Of a stretch of 64,000 nucleotides of DNA, positions 53,736-62,003 are shown one piece after another. This stretch comes from DASQPR01 sp963836785. Lineage in GTDB: Bacteria; Actinomycetota; Actinomycetes; Mycobacteriales; Micromonosporaceae. Position 1 is the stretch's first letter; every line of letters begins with the position of its first letter. A program made the position numbers and the translations under genes. Under the pieces are notes generated by a model, which was given only the letters and a program-made list of their open reading frames with translations, had not been told where the DNA came from and ran no database searches. Where the stretch lies: the NCBI GenBank assembly GCA_963836785.1, contig CAWIKW010000005.1, positions 1 through 64,000 of the forward strand. The letters are read 5' to 3'.

Positions 53736-54449
53736 TCAGCGGGCAATCAACGTCTGGATGCGCATCTCGCGCGCGGCACGCATGTGGTCACGAGATTTCT
53801 CCGCCGCGAGTTCGGGATCGCCCGAGGCGATCGCGGACACGATCGCCGCATGCTCGGCGACGACCGCCGCCGCGCGGCCCGGTTGTTCGTACGTGCTGCG
53901 ACCGAACCGCCGTACCGCGTGCTCGACCTGGGTCAGGAACCGTTCCAGGTAGGAGTTGCCGCTGCCTTCCCGCACAATGCGGTGGAACCGGAGGTTGAGC
54001 GTGACCAACTCGGCCGTGTCGGCATGTGGCAGCCGGTCCACCATCTCCTTGTGGACCTGCGTGAGGTCGTCCAACAACCCGGGTGGTTGGCGCATCGCGG
54101 TGAGGTGCGCGGCCAGCCCCTCGAGGTTCTCGCGGACGAGGTAGACGGCGAGAATATCGTCGATGGTCATCGATGCGACGACGCTGCCGGCATGTACCCG
54201 ATGCACCGTGAGGCGCTCGTCCGCGAGCCGACGCAGCGCCTCGCGGACCGGCGTGCGGCTCACGCCCAGGTCCTGAGCGAGCTCGTCTTCGCGCAGCCGA
54301 TCGCCTGGCACGAGACCGCCGTCGAGGATCGCTTCACGCAACGTGTCGGTCACCAACTCCGTCGTCGAACCGCGGTGCGGGACCGCGAGCAGATATTCGC
54401 GCAGACTGCGGCTGGACCCGTGGTGAGCAGGGTCGTCGTGGTCGGACAC
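53736..54449 (-). CDS. GntR family regulator, FadR/FCD subfamily
   Basis: A 237-residue regulator. An N-terminal winged helix (TDTLREAILDGGLVPGDRLREDELAQDLGVSRTPVREALRRL, seen as successive helices) is followed by an FCD ligand domain with metal-ligand positions in LNLRFHRIV, VVAEHAAIV and RDHMRAA. FCD regulators respond to small carboxylates. The GTG at 54449 follows GGAGGTGCC. It is upstream of the SDR gene and possibly autoregulates. Confidence 0.9.
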   Translation of the reverse strand: MSDHDDPAHHGSSRSLREYLLAVPHRGSTTELVTDTLREAILDGGLVPGDRLREDELAQDLGVSRTPVREALRRLADERLTVHRVHAGSVVASMTIDDILAVYLVRENLEGLAAHLTAMRQPPGLLDDLTQVHKEMVDRLPHADTAELVTLNLRFHRIVREGSGNSYLERFLTQVEHAVRRFGRSTYEQPGRAAAVVAEHAAIVSAIASGDPELAAEKSRDHMRAAREMRIQTLIAR

Positions 54450-54702
54450 GGCACCTCCATGGGCACCAACGCCAGGTGGCATTCGTTTGCTTCGTCAGCA
54501 GCCTGGCGGTGAGGCACGGTGCGCCCTTCTCGGCCGTACGACGTTTCCGGGCTGTCCCGACCACTATTGCATTCATTGTGTATGGATCGCTACGCCCAAC
54601 TGTCCGATCAGGATGCTCCCCCTCAAACGCATACGTTTACCGCGAATTGGATAGAGGGCGGTAATCGGCCGCGCGGCGAGCGCTCCGCCTCAGCCGGTGC
54701 TT

Positions 54703-55154
54703 GGCTGGTCCTGGTCGCGGATTGTTCGTGCTACGACGCCTCAGTCCGCGCGGTCCGCGCCGCCGCCGCGTTGCTCCTGGTCGCAGATCGTTTTGGTCGC
54801 AACGGTTTCACCCATCGTGTCGCGTTCCCGCGGTATATCAGGCCGCCCGGCGGGGTGTGCACCCGTGGGTGAGTCATCAGGCCGACTCTTGCCGGTGTGG
54901 GCGCACGCGGGTGGTCAAGCGGTCACAACGGGCTCAGGTTGTCGCTCGCGTCGTTGCATTGCGTCAAGCCTCTCGGCCGACCGGGTTCCGCGGTGAGTCG
55001 TCAGGTCAGCTCTTGCCGGCACGAGCGAACCCTGCTGGTCGTGGATCGTCTGTGTCACGACGGTTTCAGTCGTCGTGCCGCGTCCCGTCGTGCATCAAGA
55101 TGCCGGTTCGCCCGAACGCTGCTGGTCGTGGATCGTTTGTGCCACAACGGTTTC
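54703..55154. repeat. Degenerate tandem repeat array upstream of the HNH pseudogene
   Basis: The 757-bp gap 54450-55206 has no convincing gene but contains a decayed repeat family. Core copies of about 36 bp (GCTGGTCGTGGATCGT ... ACGGTTTC) lie at 55032-55067 and 55119-55154 (nearly identical, 87 bp apart), with weaker copies at 54703-54744, 54771-54809 and about 54909-54935. A second element of 27 bp occurs at 54869-54895 and 54993-55019. The segment after each core (CGTCGTGCCGCG ... CATCAAG) is also repeated. Unequal spacing and divergence exclude CRISPR. Confidence 0.75.
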
Positions 55155-55206
55155 GGCCCGCTTCACTGCTCCCGGGATTGTCGTACGGGTGTGCGATTGT
55201 GGTGTC

Positions 55207-56463
55207 ATGGACGAGGCGTTGACACGGGCCGGGGCGGACATCGCCGGGTTCGCGTCGCGTCCGGTCTACGGCCTGTCCGACACGCAGTTGACGCACGACG
55301 CGGTCGGTCTGTACCGGCTGGTGTCGGCGGCCACCGCCGCGATCGCCGCACTCGCCCGGGAGGCCCAGGGTCGGGATCTGCCCCGGCGGCAGGGTGCGAC
55401 GTCGACGGTGGCGTGGCTACGCGACCTGCTGCGCATCAGCCCGGCCGAGGCACGGCCCCTGGTCACCCTGGGCCAGGTGCTCGATGAGCGGCCGGTGTTA
55501 GCCGACGCCGTCACCGACGGCACAGTCAACGCGGCCCAGGCCGTGGCGATCGGCCGGGTGTTGGCCGACGTCCCCGACCACGAACCCGGCCTGGTCGACA
55601 AGGTCGAAACCGTGCTGATCGGCCACGCCGCCCAGTTCGAACCCGCCATCCTGCGCCGCCTCGGCGACCGCGTCCTGGCCCACATCAACCCCGACCTGGC
55701 CGACCAGCAACTCCGCGACCGGCTCGACCGCGAACAGCAACACGCGCAGCAACGCCGCGGGTTCACCCTGACCCCCGACGGGCTCGGCGGCATCCGCCTG
55801 ACCGGTGTGTTGGATGTGGAAGGCGCGGCGATCATCGACGCCGCGATCGAGCCGCTCACCCGGCCGATCCGCGACGCGATCCGGCCCGGACCTGCGCACC
55901 CCCGCCGCCCGCCGCGCCGACGCCCTCGTCGACGTCTGCCAGTTGGCGCTACGCACCGGACAACTACCCGCCCACGGCGGGCAACCCGCGCAGGTCGTCG
56001 TCACCATCGACCTCGACGCCCTACAACGCGACGTAGCCGTCGGCCAGCTCGACACCGGGCAACTGCTCACCCCCGCAGCCACCCGACGCCTCGCCTGCGA
56101 CGCCGCCATCCTGCCCGCCCTCCTCGACGGCGCCAGCGTCCCCATCGATGTAGGCCGGACCCGACGCCCGTTCACCGGCGCCACCCGCACCGCCATCCTG
56201 CTCACGGGATGGTGGCTGCGCCTTCCCCGGCTGCGACCGACCACCCCGCTGGACCGACATCCACCACATCGTCTACTGGACCAACGGCGGCACCACCAAC
56301 CGCGACAACGGCGTCGCCCTCTGCCGATATCACCACCGACTCATCCACACCAGCGACTGGACCATCCACCTCGGACCCGACCGACAAACCCACCTTCACC
56401 CCACCCACCCACACCGACCCCACCCAGATGCCCCGCCGCAACCCCTACCACCAACGCAACTAA
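55207..56463 (+). pseudogene. DUF222/HNH endonuclease gene with three +1 frameshifts
   Basis: The gene begins MDEALTRAGADIAGF and follows the DUF222 pattern (LARLVSAATAAIAAL-like helices, then VNAAQAVAIGRVLADVP and LDVEGAAIIDAAIEPL). It shifts frame at about 55884-55888, continues as DLRTPAARRADALVDVCQLA, shifts again at about 56204 into DGGCAFPGCDRPPRWTDIHH with the HNH residues (HH, N in GGTTNRDNG, and CRYHH), and shifts back at 56386-56388 into PTFTPPTHTDPTQMPRRN and a TAA. Deleting one base at each place restores the expected consensus, including LLRDGGC. This family includes the mycobacterial 13E12 repeat proteins. Either real decay or assembly errors explain it. Confidence 0.85.
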
Positions 56464-57012
56464 CCAAGAGTCGCCTGTTCATGTGGCGGGTTGGGACCTG
56501 GCGCCGAGCGATCGGGCGACGTGCGGTGCCGCACAAATCGTTCGCAGCTGATCGCACCCCACGTGGCCAATCCGACGGGAACGCGGGCGGCGACGCGACG
56601 CCGGACGCTACGCGGCAAACGCACGCGCACGCGAGCCGTGCGTTCAAGACGTGTCCGGCTGCGCCGGCACATCGTCGGCCGGGCTATGCATCGCCACATC
56701 GGCGGCCGGCGTTGCCCCGCCCATCGCGCCGCTCTGCCAGCCAGACATTTGCGAGCCAGTATGAAACGGCTCGAAGGGGTCGCCGCTCTGATCGACGCTG
56801 GCCGGGCTGAAGATCGCGATCAGATCAGGGCGCAGTCGTTCAAAGGGGCGAAATGCGCGACGTGCATGCGCGCGTCGACCGTTCGGGCTCTCGCGGAAGG
56901 TCGTCGACGCTGAGCTTCGACGCGCGTTCGCGACGACATCGATGGCCGGGTGGGTCGCTGTCGCTGATGCCCGGCCGGATGGCAAGCTCGGCCGCGTGGT
57001 GATGGTCGCGTG
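56464..57012. other. Intergenic region without a clear gene
   Basis: This gap of 549 bases lies between the HNH pseudogene and a glycosyltransferase. A plus-strand frame continues from the HNH reading, and a minus-strand frame spans 56644-56985 (113 codons). Neither has a ribosome site or a motif I recognise. Confidence 0.45.
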
Positions 57013-58584
57013 ATGACATTGCGCATTCTGGCCGGTGTGGCGCTCGCGGCATGGGTGTGGCTAGCGCTCGTACGCGGCATGTACTGGCGAACGAACATCC
57101 GGCTGCCGTCGGCCGTCGACCCGACAGGCGCGGGATGGCCGTCGGTCGCGATCATCGTGCCTGCGCGGGACGAGGTCGACGTGCTGCCGCTGACGTTGTC
57201 GACGCTCGTCGCCCAGGACTATCGCGGCCGTATGCGGGTGATCCTGGTCGATGACAACTCGACCGACGGCACGGCCGCGCTCGTGGCCGATCGCTGGCCA
57301 GATATTACGGTGATCGGTCCGGGTGAACCGCCAGCCGGATGGGCCGGCAAGCTCTGGGCGCTCCGAGCCGGCGTTGCCGCGGCGGACACCCCAGCGACTG
57401 ACGCCGCGACGATCGATACAGGCACGACCGACATCGCGACGATCGATACAGCGAGCACCGGCGCCGCGACGGCCAACACCGCCGGGACGGGGACAGCCAG
57501 CACCGCCGGGACGGGGACAGCCAGCACCGATGTCGCGATGGCCGACATAGCCGGGACCGGGACAGCCAGACCCGATGTCGCGATGGCCGACATAGCGAGG
57601 ACCGGCGCCGTGACGGCCGACTCAGCCGGGACCGGGACAGCCAGACCCGACGCCGTCACGGCCGACACAGCCGGGATCGACACAGTCAGGATCGGCGCCG
57701 CGTCGGTCGACACAGCCGAGGCCGACGCTGCAACGACCGGCGGCGCGGATCGACGCGAGCAAGACAGTTTCGAGTATCTGCTGTTCACCGACGCCGATAT
57801 CGCCCACGAACCCGACTCCCTCACCCGGCTGGTCGGCGCCGCCGAGGCAAACCAGCTCGATCTCGTGTCGCAGATGGCGCGGCTGCGCGTACGGACAGGT
57901 TGGGAGCGACTCGTCGTGCCGGCGTTCGTCTACTTCTTCGCGCTGCTCTATCCGTTTCGTTGGAGCAACAAGGTCGGAGCGCGTACGGCTGCGGCCGCCG
58001 GCGGGTGCAGTCTCGTGCGGCGAACCGCACTCGCCAAGGCCGGCGGGCTGGACGTGATCCGGGACGCGGTCATCGATGACGTCGCCCTGGCCCGGTCCAT
58101 CAAGCGCGCGGGAGGGCGGACGTTCCTGGGGCTGGCCGACCACGTCGACTCGATCCGGCCGTACCCGACGTTGGGTTCGCTCTGGCAAATGGTGGCCCGG
58201 AGCGCCTTCGCGCAGCTGCACCGCTCGCTCACGCTGCTCGCTGGGACGGTCGCCGGGTTGGCGCTGGTGTTCTGGGTTCCCCCGGTGTGCCTGCTCATCG
58301 GCGCCGCAACCGTCGATCTACCGACGCTATTGCTCGGCGCCGCCGGCTATGCACTGATGACGGCGCTATACGTGCCGATGCTGCGCTACTACCGGCTGCC
58401 GTCGCCGATGGCGCTGGCTCTCCCGTTCACCGCGACGCTCTACCTCGGCATGACTGTGGACTCGGCGGTCCAACACTTCCGCGGCCGTGGCGCGGCGTGG
58501 AAGGGACGGACCTACTCGGGCCGGCGAGCGGCCATGGCTGGCCGACGCGCGGCCGAACCGAACGACCAACGCGAACGGCCGTAA
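57013..58584 (+). CDS. HpnB-like family 2 glycosyltransferase with a repeat insertion
   Basis: A 523-residue membrane glycosyltransferase. It has an N-terminal helix (LAGVALAAWVWLALV), then the GT-A core: SVAIIVPARDEVDVLPLTL, LVDDNSTDGTAAL, GWAGKLWALRAG. Residues about 125-247 are a Thr/Ala/Asp-rich tandem-repeat insertion. The fold resumes with YLLFTDADIAHEPDS (metal site), AAAAGGCSLVRRTAL, and VIDDVALARSIKRAGGRT. Three membrane helices follow at 405-490. Relatives such as HpnB act in hopanoid or carotenoid/lipid pathways; no such genes are nearby. The ATG at 57013 is one codon after a GTG. The C-terminus is basic. Confidence 0.85.
   Translation: MTLRILAGVALAAWVWLALVRGMYWRTNIRLPSAVDPTGAGWPSVAIIVPARDEVDVLPLTLSTLVAQDYRGRMRVILVDDNSTDGTAALVADRWPDITVIGPGEPPAGWAGKLWALRAGVAAADTPATDAATIDTGTTDIATIDTASTGAATANTAGTGTASTAGTGTASTDVAMADIAGTGTARPDVAMADIARTGAVTADSAGTGTARPDAVTADTAGIDTVRIGAASVDTAEADAATTGGADRREQDSFEYLLFTDADIAHEPDSLTRLVGAAEANQLDLVSQMARLRVRTGWERLVVPAFVYFFALLYPFRWSNKVGARTAAAAGGCSLVRRTALAKAGGLDVIRDAVIDDVALARSIKRAGGRTFLGLADHVDSIRPYPTLGSLWQMVARSAFAQLHRSLTLLAGTVAGLALVFWVPPVCLLIGAATVDLPTLLLGAAGYALMTALYVPMLRYYRLPSPMALALPFTATLYLGMTVDSAVQHFRGRGAAWKGRTYSGRRAAMAGRRAAEPNDQRERP
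57385..57750. repeat. In-frame minisatellite inside the glycosyltransferase gene
   Basis: This is a purine/GC-rich repetitive stretch. Two exact 24-bp units lie at 57481-57504 and 57505-57528, and a 45-bp period element (GATGTCGCGATGGCC...) at 57529 and 57574; the rest is degenerate. It encodes a run dominated by Thr, Ala, Asp, Gly and Ile with TAGTGTA-type repeats, and interrupts the conserved core between the LWALRAG and YLLFTDAD segments. Confidence 0.9.
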
Positions 58585-58725
58585 CAACAACGGCCCGCAA
58601 CGGCAACAGCCCGAACGAGTTCGGCAACCGGAATGGCCCTATCAACAACGGCTCGCAACGACAACGGGCGTAGCCGACAGAGATTGTCGATCCTCTGGGC
58701 CGCTGAGATGCCCGAGGACACCGCG

Positions 58726-60597
58726 TCAGCCGAGGAGTTCGTCCTCGTAGCACCAGCGCCATGCCTCGCCCGGCTCGACGCTGCGCATCACCGGGTGGTC
58801 GGTTCGGCCGTGATGGGCGGTCGCGTGCCGCCGCGGACTGGAGTCACAGCAGGCGACGTGCCCGCACGTCAAGCACATCCGCAGATGGACCCAATGCGTG
58901 CCCTCGGCGATGCATTCCTGGCACACGCCCGGCGTATCCGGCCGCTGGGTTCGCGGCGCGTCGCGGAGATGATCACACTCGGCCGAGCCCGGCACCAGCG
59001 TGAGCTCCTCCTCGCGGATGCTGTCCGCTGCCTCGTCGACGCGGTCGATCATCGACTCCTCGAGATCGAGCATCGCCATCACGACCTGCAACACCTCGTG
59101 GTCGAGCACACCGGTGTCCCGCACGCGCAGCAGCTCGGTCCGCTCGGCGTGCAGCATCTTCACCCGCAGCTTGCGATAGCTCTCGCTCGGTGTCCGGCGC
59201 TCGGCTTCGCCGGGACCGAGACGCTCCCAGGCCGAGTTCGTCCGGCTCTCGTCGCGGGCGAGCAACTGCTCGATCAACTCCGGCGGAGTGTCCTCGTCGG
59301 TCACGTGGCGGAGCAACCGTTGGCCGGCCGCCGTGACCTGCTGGAGGAGGTTGGCGACCTGGAGGGCGTCCTCGGCACGGCTCGGGCCGAACATGTTCAT
59401 CTTCCGTACCAACCAGGGCAGCGTCGTGCCCTGCACGAGCAGCGTGCCGGCGACCACGACGAGCGCGATCAAAACCAGGACCGCATGGTACGGAGTGTTG
59501 GCCGGTATCACGAAGACGGCGGCGAGCGTCACCACGCCGCGCATCCCCGCCCACGAGATCACGGCCGGGACCTTCCACGGCGGCGGCGGATCGGCGCGTC
59601 CGACGGCCGGGATCCACCGCGGCACGTACGTCGCCGGGAAGACCCAGATGGGGCGCAACACGACGACGGCGGCGAGGACGGCGAGGCACGCGATGACCAA
59701 CCGTTGGTGGCCGAGTCCGGCGTGCCAGGCGCCGGTCACGATCGTGCGGACCTGAAGTCCGATCAACACGAAGACCGCGTTCTCGAGGACGAATTGGATC
59801 GTCCGCCAATTCGTACGCTCGGCGATCCGGGACGACGCACCCTGCCAGATAGCCGCGTTCTGGCCGAGAATCAGTCCCGCGGTGACGACGGCGAGCACTC
59901 CGGAGCCTTCGATGCGTTCGGCCGGAAGGTAGGCCGCGAACGGTGCCAGGAATGAGATGGTCGTGTCGATTACCGGATCCGTGACCCGGCGGCGGATCAT
60001 CCCGAGCACGTACGCGACGACGACGCCGACCGCGATGCCGCCGATGACGCTCAGCGCAAAATCGCGGCCGATGTGCAAGATGCTGACCGCTCCGGCGACG
60101 GCGGCGATGGCCGTCCGCAGCGTGACAAGCGCGGTCGCGTCGTTGAACAGCGACTCACCCTCGAGGATCGTGACCACGCGTCGGGGGAGGCCGGTCCGCC
60201 GGGCGATGGCGGTCGCGGCGACGGCGTCGGGGGGTGCCACGACCGCGCCGAGCGCGACCGCGATCGGGAACGAGATCGGCAGCAGCGCCCAGGCCACCAG
60301 CGCGACGCCGAACGTGGTGAAGACCACCAGCCCGACCGACAGCAGCATGATCGGGCGTTTGTTGGCCTTGAAGTCGACGAGCGAGGTCCGGATGGCCGCC
60401 GTATAGAGCAGCGGTGGCAACAACCCGACGAGCACGATGTCCGGTGTGAGCCGCAGATTCGGGACGAAGGGCAGATAGGACCCAGCGATGCCGATGAGCG
60501 TGAGCACCAGCGGCTCGGAGATGCCGAAGCGACGAGCCAGGGCACCTGCGGCCGTGGCGACGGCGACGAGGATCGCCAGCCAACCCGCGAGACCCAT
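58726..60597 (-). CDS. CPA1-type Na+/H+ antiporter with C-terminal UBP zinc finger
   Basis: A 623-residue membrane protein. Residues 1-400 hold about 12 helices of the CPA1/NhaP type, with the ALGAVVAPPDAVAATAI and LEGESLFNDATALV motifs for ion exchange, and a late SWAGMRGVVTLAAVF helix. Residues 420-530 are a cytoplasmic helical linker. The last 85 residues are a ZnF-UBP domain: CDHLRDA, GVCQECIAEGTHWVHLRMCLTCGHVACCDSSPRRHATAHH in successive Cys/His ligands, and WRWCYED. UBP fingers in eukaryotes bind free ubiquitin C-termini; in bacteria the partner is unknown. The ATG at 60597 begins the first helix. Confidence 0.93.
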   Translation of the reverse strand: MGLAGWLAILVAVATAAGALARRFGISEPLVLTLIGIAGSYLPFVPNLRLTPDIVLVGLLPPLLYTAAIRTSLVDFKANKRPIMLLSVGLVVFTTFGVALVAWALLPISFPIAVALGAVVAPPDAVAATAIARRTGLPRRVVTILEGESLFNDATALVTLRTAIAAVAGAVSILHIGRDFALSVIGGIAVGVVVAYVLGMIRRRVTDPVIDTTISFLAPFAAYLPAERIEGSGVLAVVTAGLILGQNAAIWQGASSRIAERTNWRTIQFVLENAVFVLIGLQVRTIVTGAWHAGLGHQRLVIACLAVLAAVVVLRPIWVFPATYVPRWIPAVGRADPPPPWKVPAVISWAGMRGVVTLAAVFVIPANTPYHAVLVLIALVVVAGTLLVQGTTLPWLVRKMNMFGPSRAEDALQVANLLQQVTAAGQRLLRHVTDEDTPPELIEQLLARDESRTNSAWERLGPGEAERRTPSESYRKLRVKMLHAERTELLRVRDTGVLDHEVLQVVMAMLDLEESMIDRVDEAADSIREEELTLVPGSAECDHLRDAPRTQRPDTPGVCQECIAEGTHWVHLRMCLTCGHVACCDSSPRRHATAHHGRTDHPVMRSVEPGEAWRWCYEDELLG

Positions 60598-60721
60598 CGA
60601 TCGATCATAAGTGACGCCGCGACAGTGTCGAGTCGCTGCTCAACGACGGTGTGGCCGAGCCGTGAACCGGATCCGCCGGGTGGCCGCTCTGGGGAGAGGC
60701 GACGGCGGCGGAGGATGGTCG

Positions 60722-60970
60722 TCAAGCCGGGGACGATGGTGGCGCGGCGGACGGGGACGATGGTGGCGCGGACGGGGACGAATCGCCCGCGTCGGTCGCT
60801 CGTTCTCGGTCGATCCAGTGCACGGGATGCGCGCCGACGTGTCCCTGGTGGCTCGGTCCAGCATGTCCAGCCTGTCCGTCGCAGCGCACCGTCATGTCAC
60901 CGTCGGCGCCGGGAAACACGTGGGTAGCCGTACACCGGCTGCGCGAGCTTTCGTCTTCCCATGCGTCCAC
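60722..60970 (-). CDS. Small Cys/His protein, possible zinc-finger type
   Basis: An 82-residue frame from GTG 60970 with coding-like composition. It has RCTATHVFPGADGD, VRCDGQAGHAGPSHQGHVG and HPVHWIDRE. The C ... C-x5-H-x-G-x-H ... W pattern occurs in many small actinobacterial proteins of unknown role, and the Cys and His could bind zinc. The C-terminal 25 residues are Ser/Pro/Ala repeats encoded by a 21-24 bp minisatellite at about 60725-60782. No good ribosome site is visible, so the start is uncertain. It is 124 bp from the antiporter start, reading in the same direction. Confidence 0.5.
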   Translation of the reverse strand: MDAWEDESSRSRCTATHVFPGADGDMTVRCDGQAGHAGPSHQGHVGAHPVHWIDRERATDAGDSSPSAPPSSPSAAPPSSPA

Positions 60971-61026
60971 CGTTCGAGCCTGACACAGATGCGGCCGGCC
61001 GGCGGGTGAGACGGGACGGCGGAGCA

Positions 61027-61932
61027 TCAGCGGGTCAGGGCGCGCGGAAGTACCCAGGTAGTCGCAGGCCGAGCCACGGCCGCCGGCCCCAGGCGACGAT
61101 CTTGCCGGCGGCGAGCGGCGCCGCCCAGGCCGGAGCGGCCGTACATCACGCGTACGAACGTCCACGGGTCGGCCGACACGTAGCAGTCGACCTTGTGGCC
61201 GCCGACCGAGCCCTCGGCCACGGTGAGTTGGCTATCCGCGATGAGCAGATGCGCGGTCACTGGCTCCGATCCGCGGAGACGGATCTCGAACCGCATGCGC
61301 CGGCCGGCGACCCGATCCGGCTTCAGATAATGCGGCAGCACGGGAAGGGCGGCCTCGATGACCGTACGAGCCCACTGCCTACGGACCGGCCAGGCCTGAT
61401 CGGTGGCGCGTGCGATGTCCAGGCCGTGGACGATCGTTTCGCCGAGACTGAGGCCGGCGAGGGTCGAGGCGGGCACGTGCAGGTGAGCGTGCCACGGCAC
61501 CATCGGGTCGCCGTCGAGCGAACTGATCGCCTCGATGTACGCGGCGGCATGCGCCTCGATGTGCTCGCCCAACCGGTTGATGTCCCGCTCGCCGAGCGTC
61601 GCGATCACCAGGTCGTTGAGCGCTCCGATCGCGTCGATCGAACCAGCGGGCGACGGGACGCCGCGCACCATCGCGGTGCACACTTCGAGGTTGCCGGCGA
61701 CGTGCGCGGCCACGTCGGTGACGGTCCACCGGTTGGTCGCCGGCGCATTCGGGTCCCGTACGTTCGACAACACGCGGACGAGTTGCTTGATCGCGACGCC
61801 GAGGTGATCGACCGTGGTGGCCAGGTCGGTCGGCGACGTTGGGATGGCCGACGTGGGGACGGCCGACGTTGGGAGGGCCGGCGCGGGGGTGGGCGGCGTG
61901 GGGGTGGGCGGCACGGAGGCGCGGTTCGTCAT
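61027..61932 (-). CDS. Mycothiol-dependent maleylpyruvate isomerase-family protein, C-terminus frameshifted
   Basis: A 301-residue protein of the mycothiol-dependent maleylpyruvate isomerase/DinB-like family. After a Pro/Thr/Ser-rich repetitive leader (1-33) come TVDHLGVAIKQLVRVL, the metal-binding WTVTDVAAHVAGN, LGETIVHGLDIARA and the C-terminal SCP-like beta domain (VGGHKVDCYVSADPWTFVRVMYGR). At about 61127-61131 the frame breaks: the alternate frame continues WAAPLAAGKIVAWGRRPW and GLRLPGYFRAP, the normal family ending, with its stop at 61035, eight bases from the actual one. It is divergent from a PadR gene. Confidence 0.82.
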   Translation of the reverse strand: MTNRASVPPTPTPPTPAPALPTSAVPTSAIPTSPTDLATTVDHLGVAIKQLVRVLSNVRDPNAPATNRWTVTDVAAHVAGNLEVCTAMVRGVPSPAGSIDAIGALNDLVIATLGERDINRLGEHIEAHAAAYIEAISSLDGDPMVPWHAHLHVPASTLAGLSLGETIVHGLDIARATDQAWPVRRQWARTVIEAALPVLPHYLKPDRVAGRRMRFEIRLRGSEPVTAHLLIADSQLTVAEGSVGGHKVDCYVSADPWTFVRVMYGRSGLGGAARRRQDRRLGPAAVARPATTWVLPRALTR

Positions 61933-61952
61933 ATCCGATCTCCGTTCAAAGC

Positions 61953-61970
61953 TACTCCGGTAGCGGAGTA
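61953..61970. promoter_or_regulatory. Probable PadR operator
   Basis: A perfect inverted repeat TACTCCG-GTAG-CGGAGTA lies between the mycothiol enzyme and PadR genes, 21 bp from the enzyme start. PadR proteins bind such dyads and usually repress the divergent gene and themselves. A TAAAGT -10 (61992-61997), six bases before the PadR ATG, suggests a leaderless PadR transcript. Confidence 0.6.
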
Positions 61971-62003
61971 TCCTCCCCTCGCGTACGGCAGTAAAGTGCC
62001 GCT

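Noticed and set aside
54703..55154. CRISPR array
   Set aside because: Repeats are degenerate, spacing varies from about 65 to 140 bp, and there are no cas genes.
55207..56463. Mobile intron or insertion sequence
   Set aside because: DUF222-HNH genes resemble homing enzymes, but I see no terminal inverted repeats, target duplication, transposase or intron RNA core.
56644..56985. Minus-strand 113-codon frame
   Set aside because: It reads somewhat protein-like (for example a SPASVDQSGDPFEPF run) but lacks a start signal and recognisable domain; kept as unannotated.
60611..61009. Plus-strand Gly/Arg-rich protein
   Set aside because: Its repeats (RGRWWRG) come from reading the minisatellite of the minus-strand small gene in the wrong direction; there is no ribosome site.
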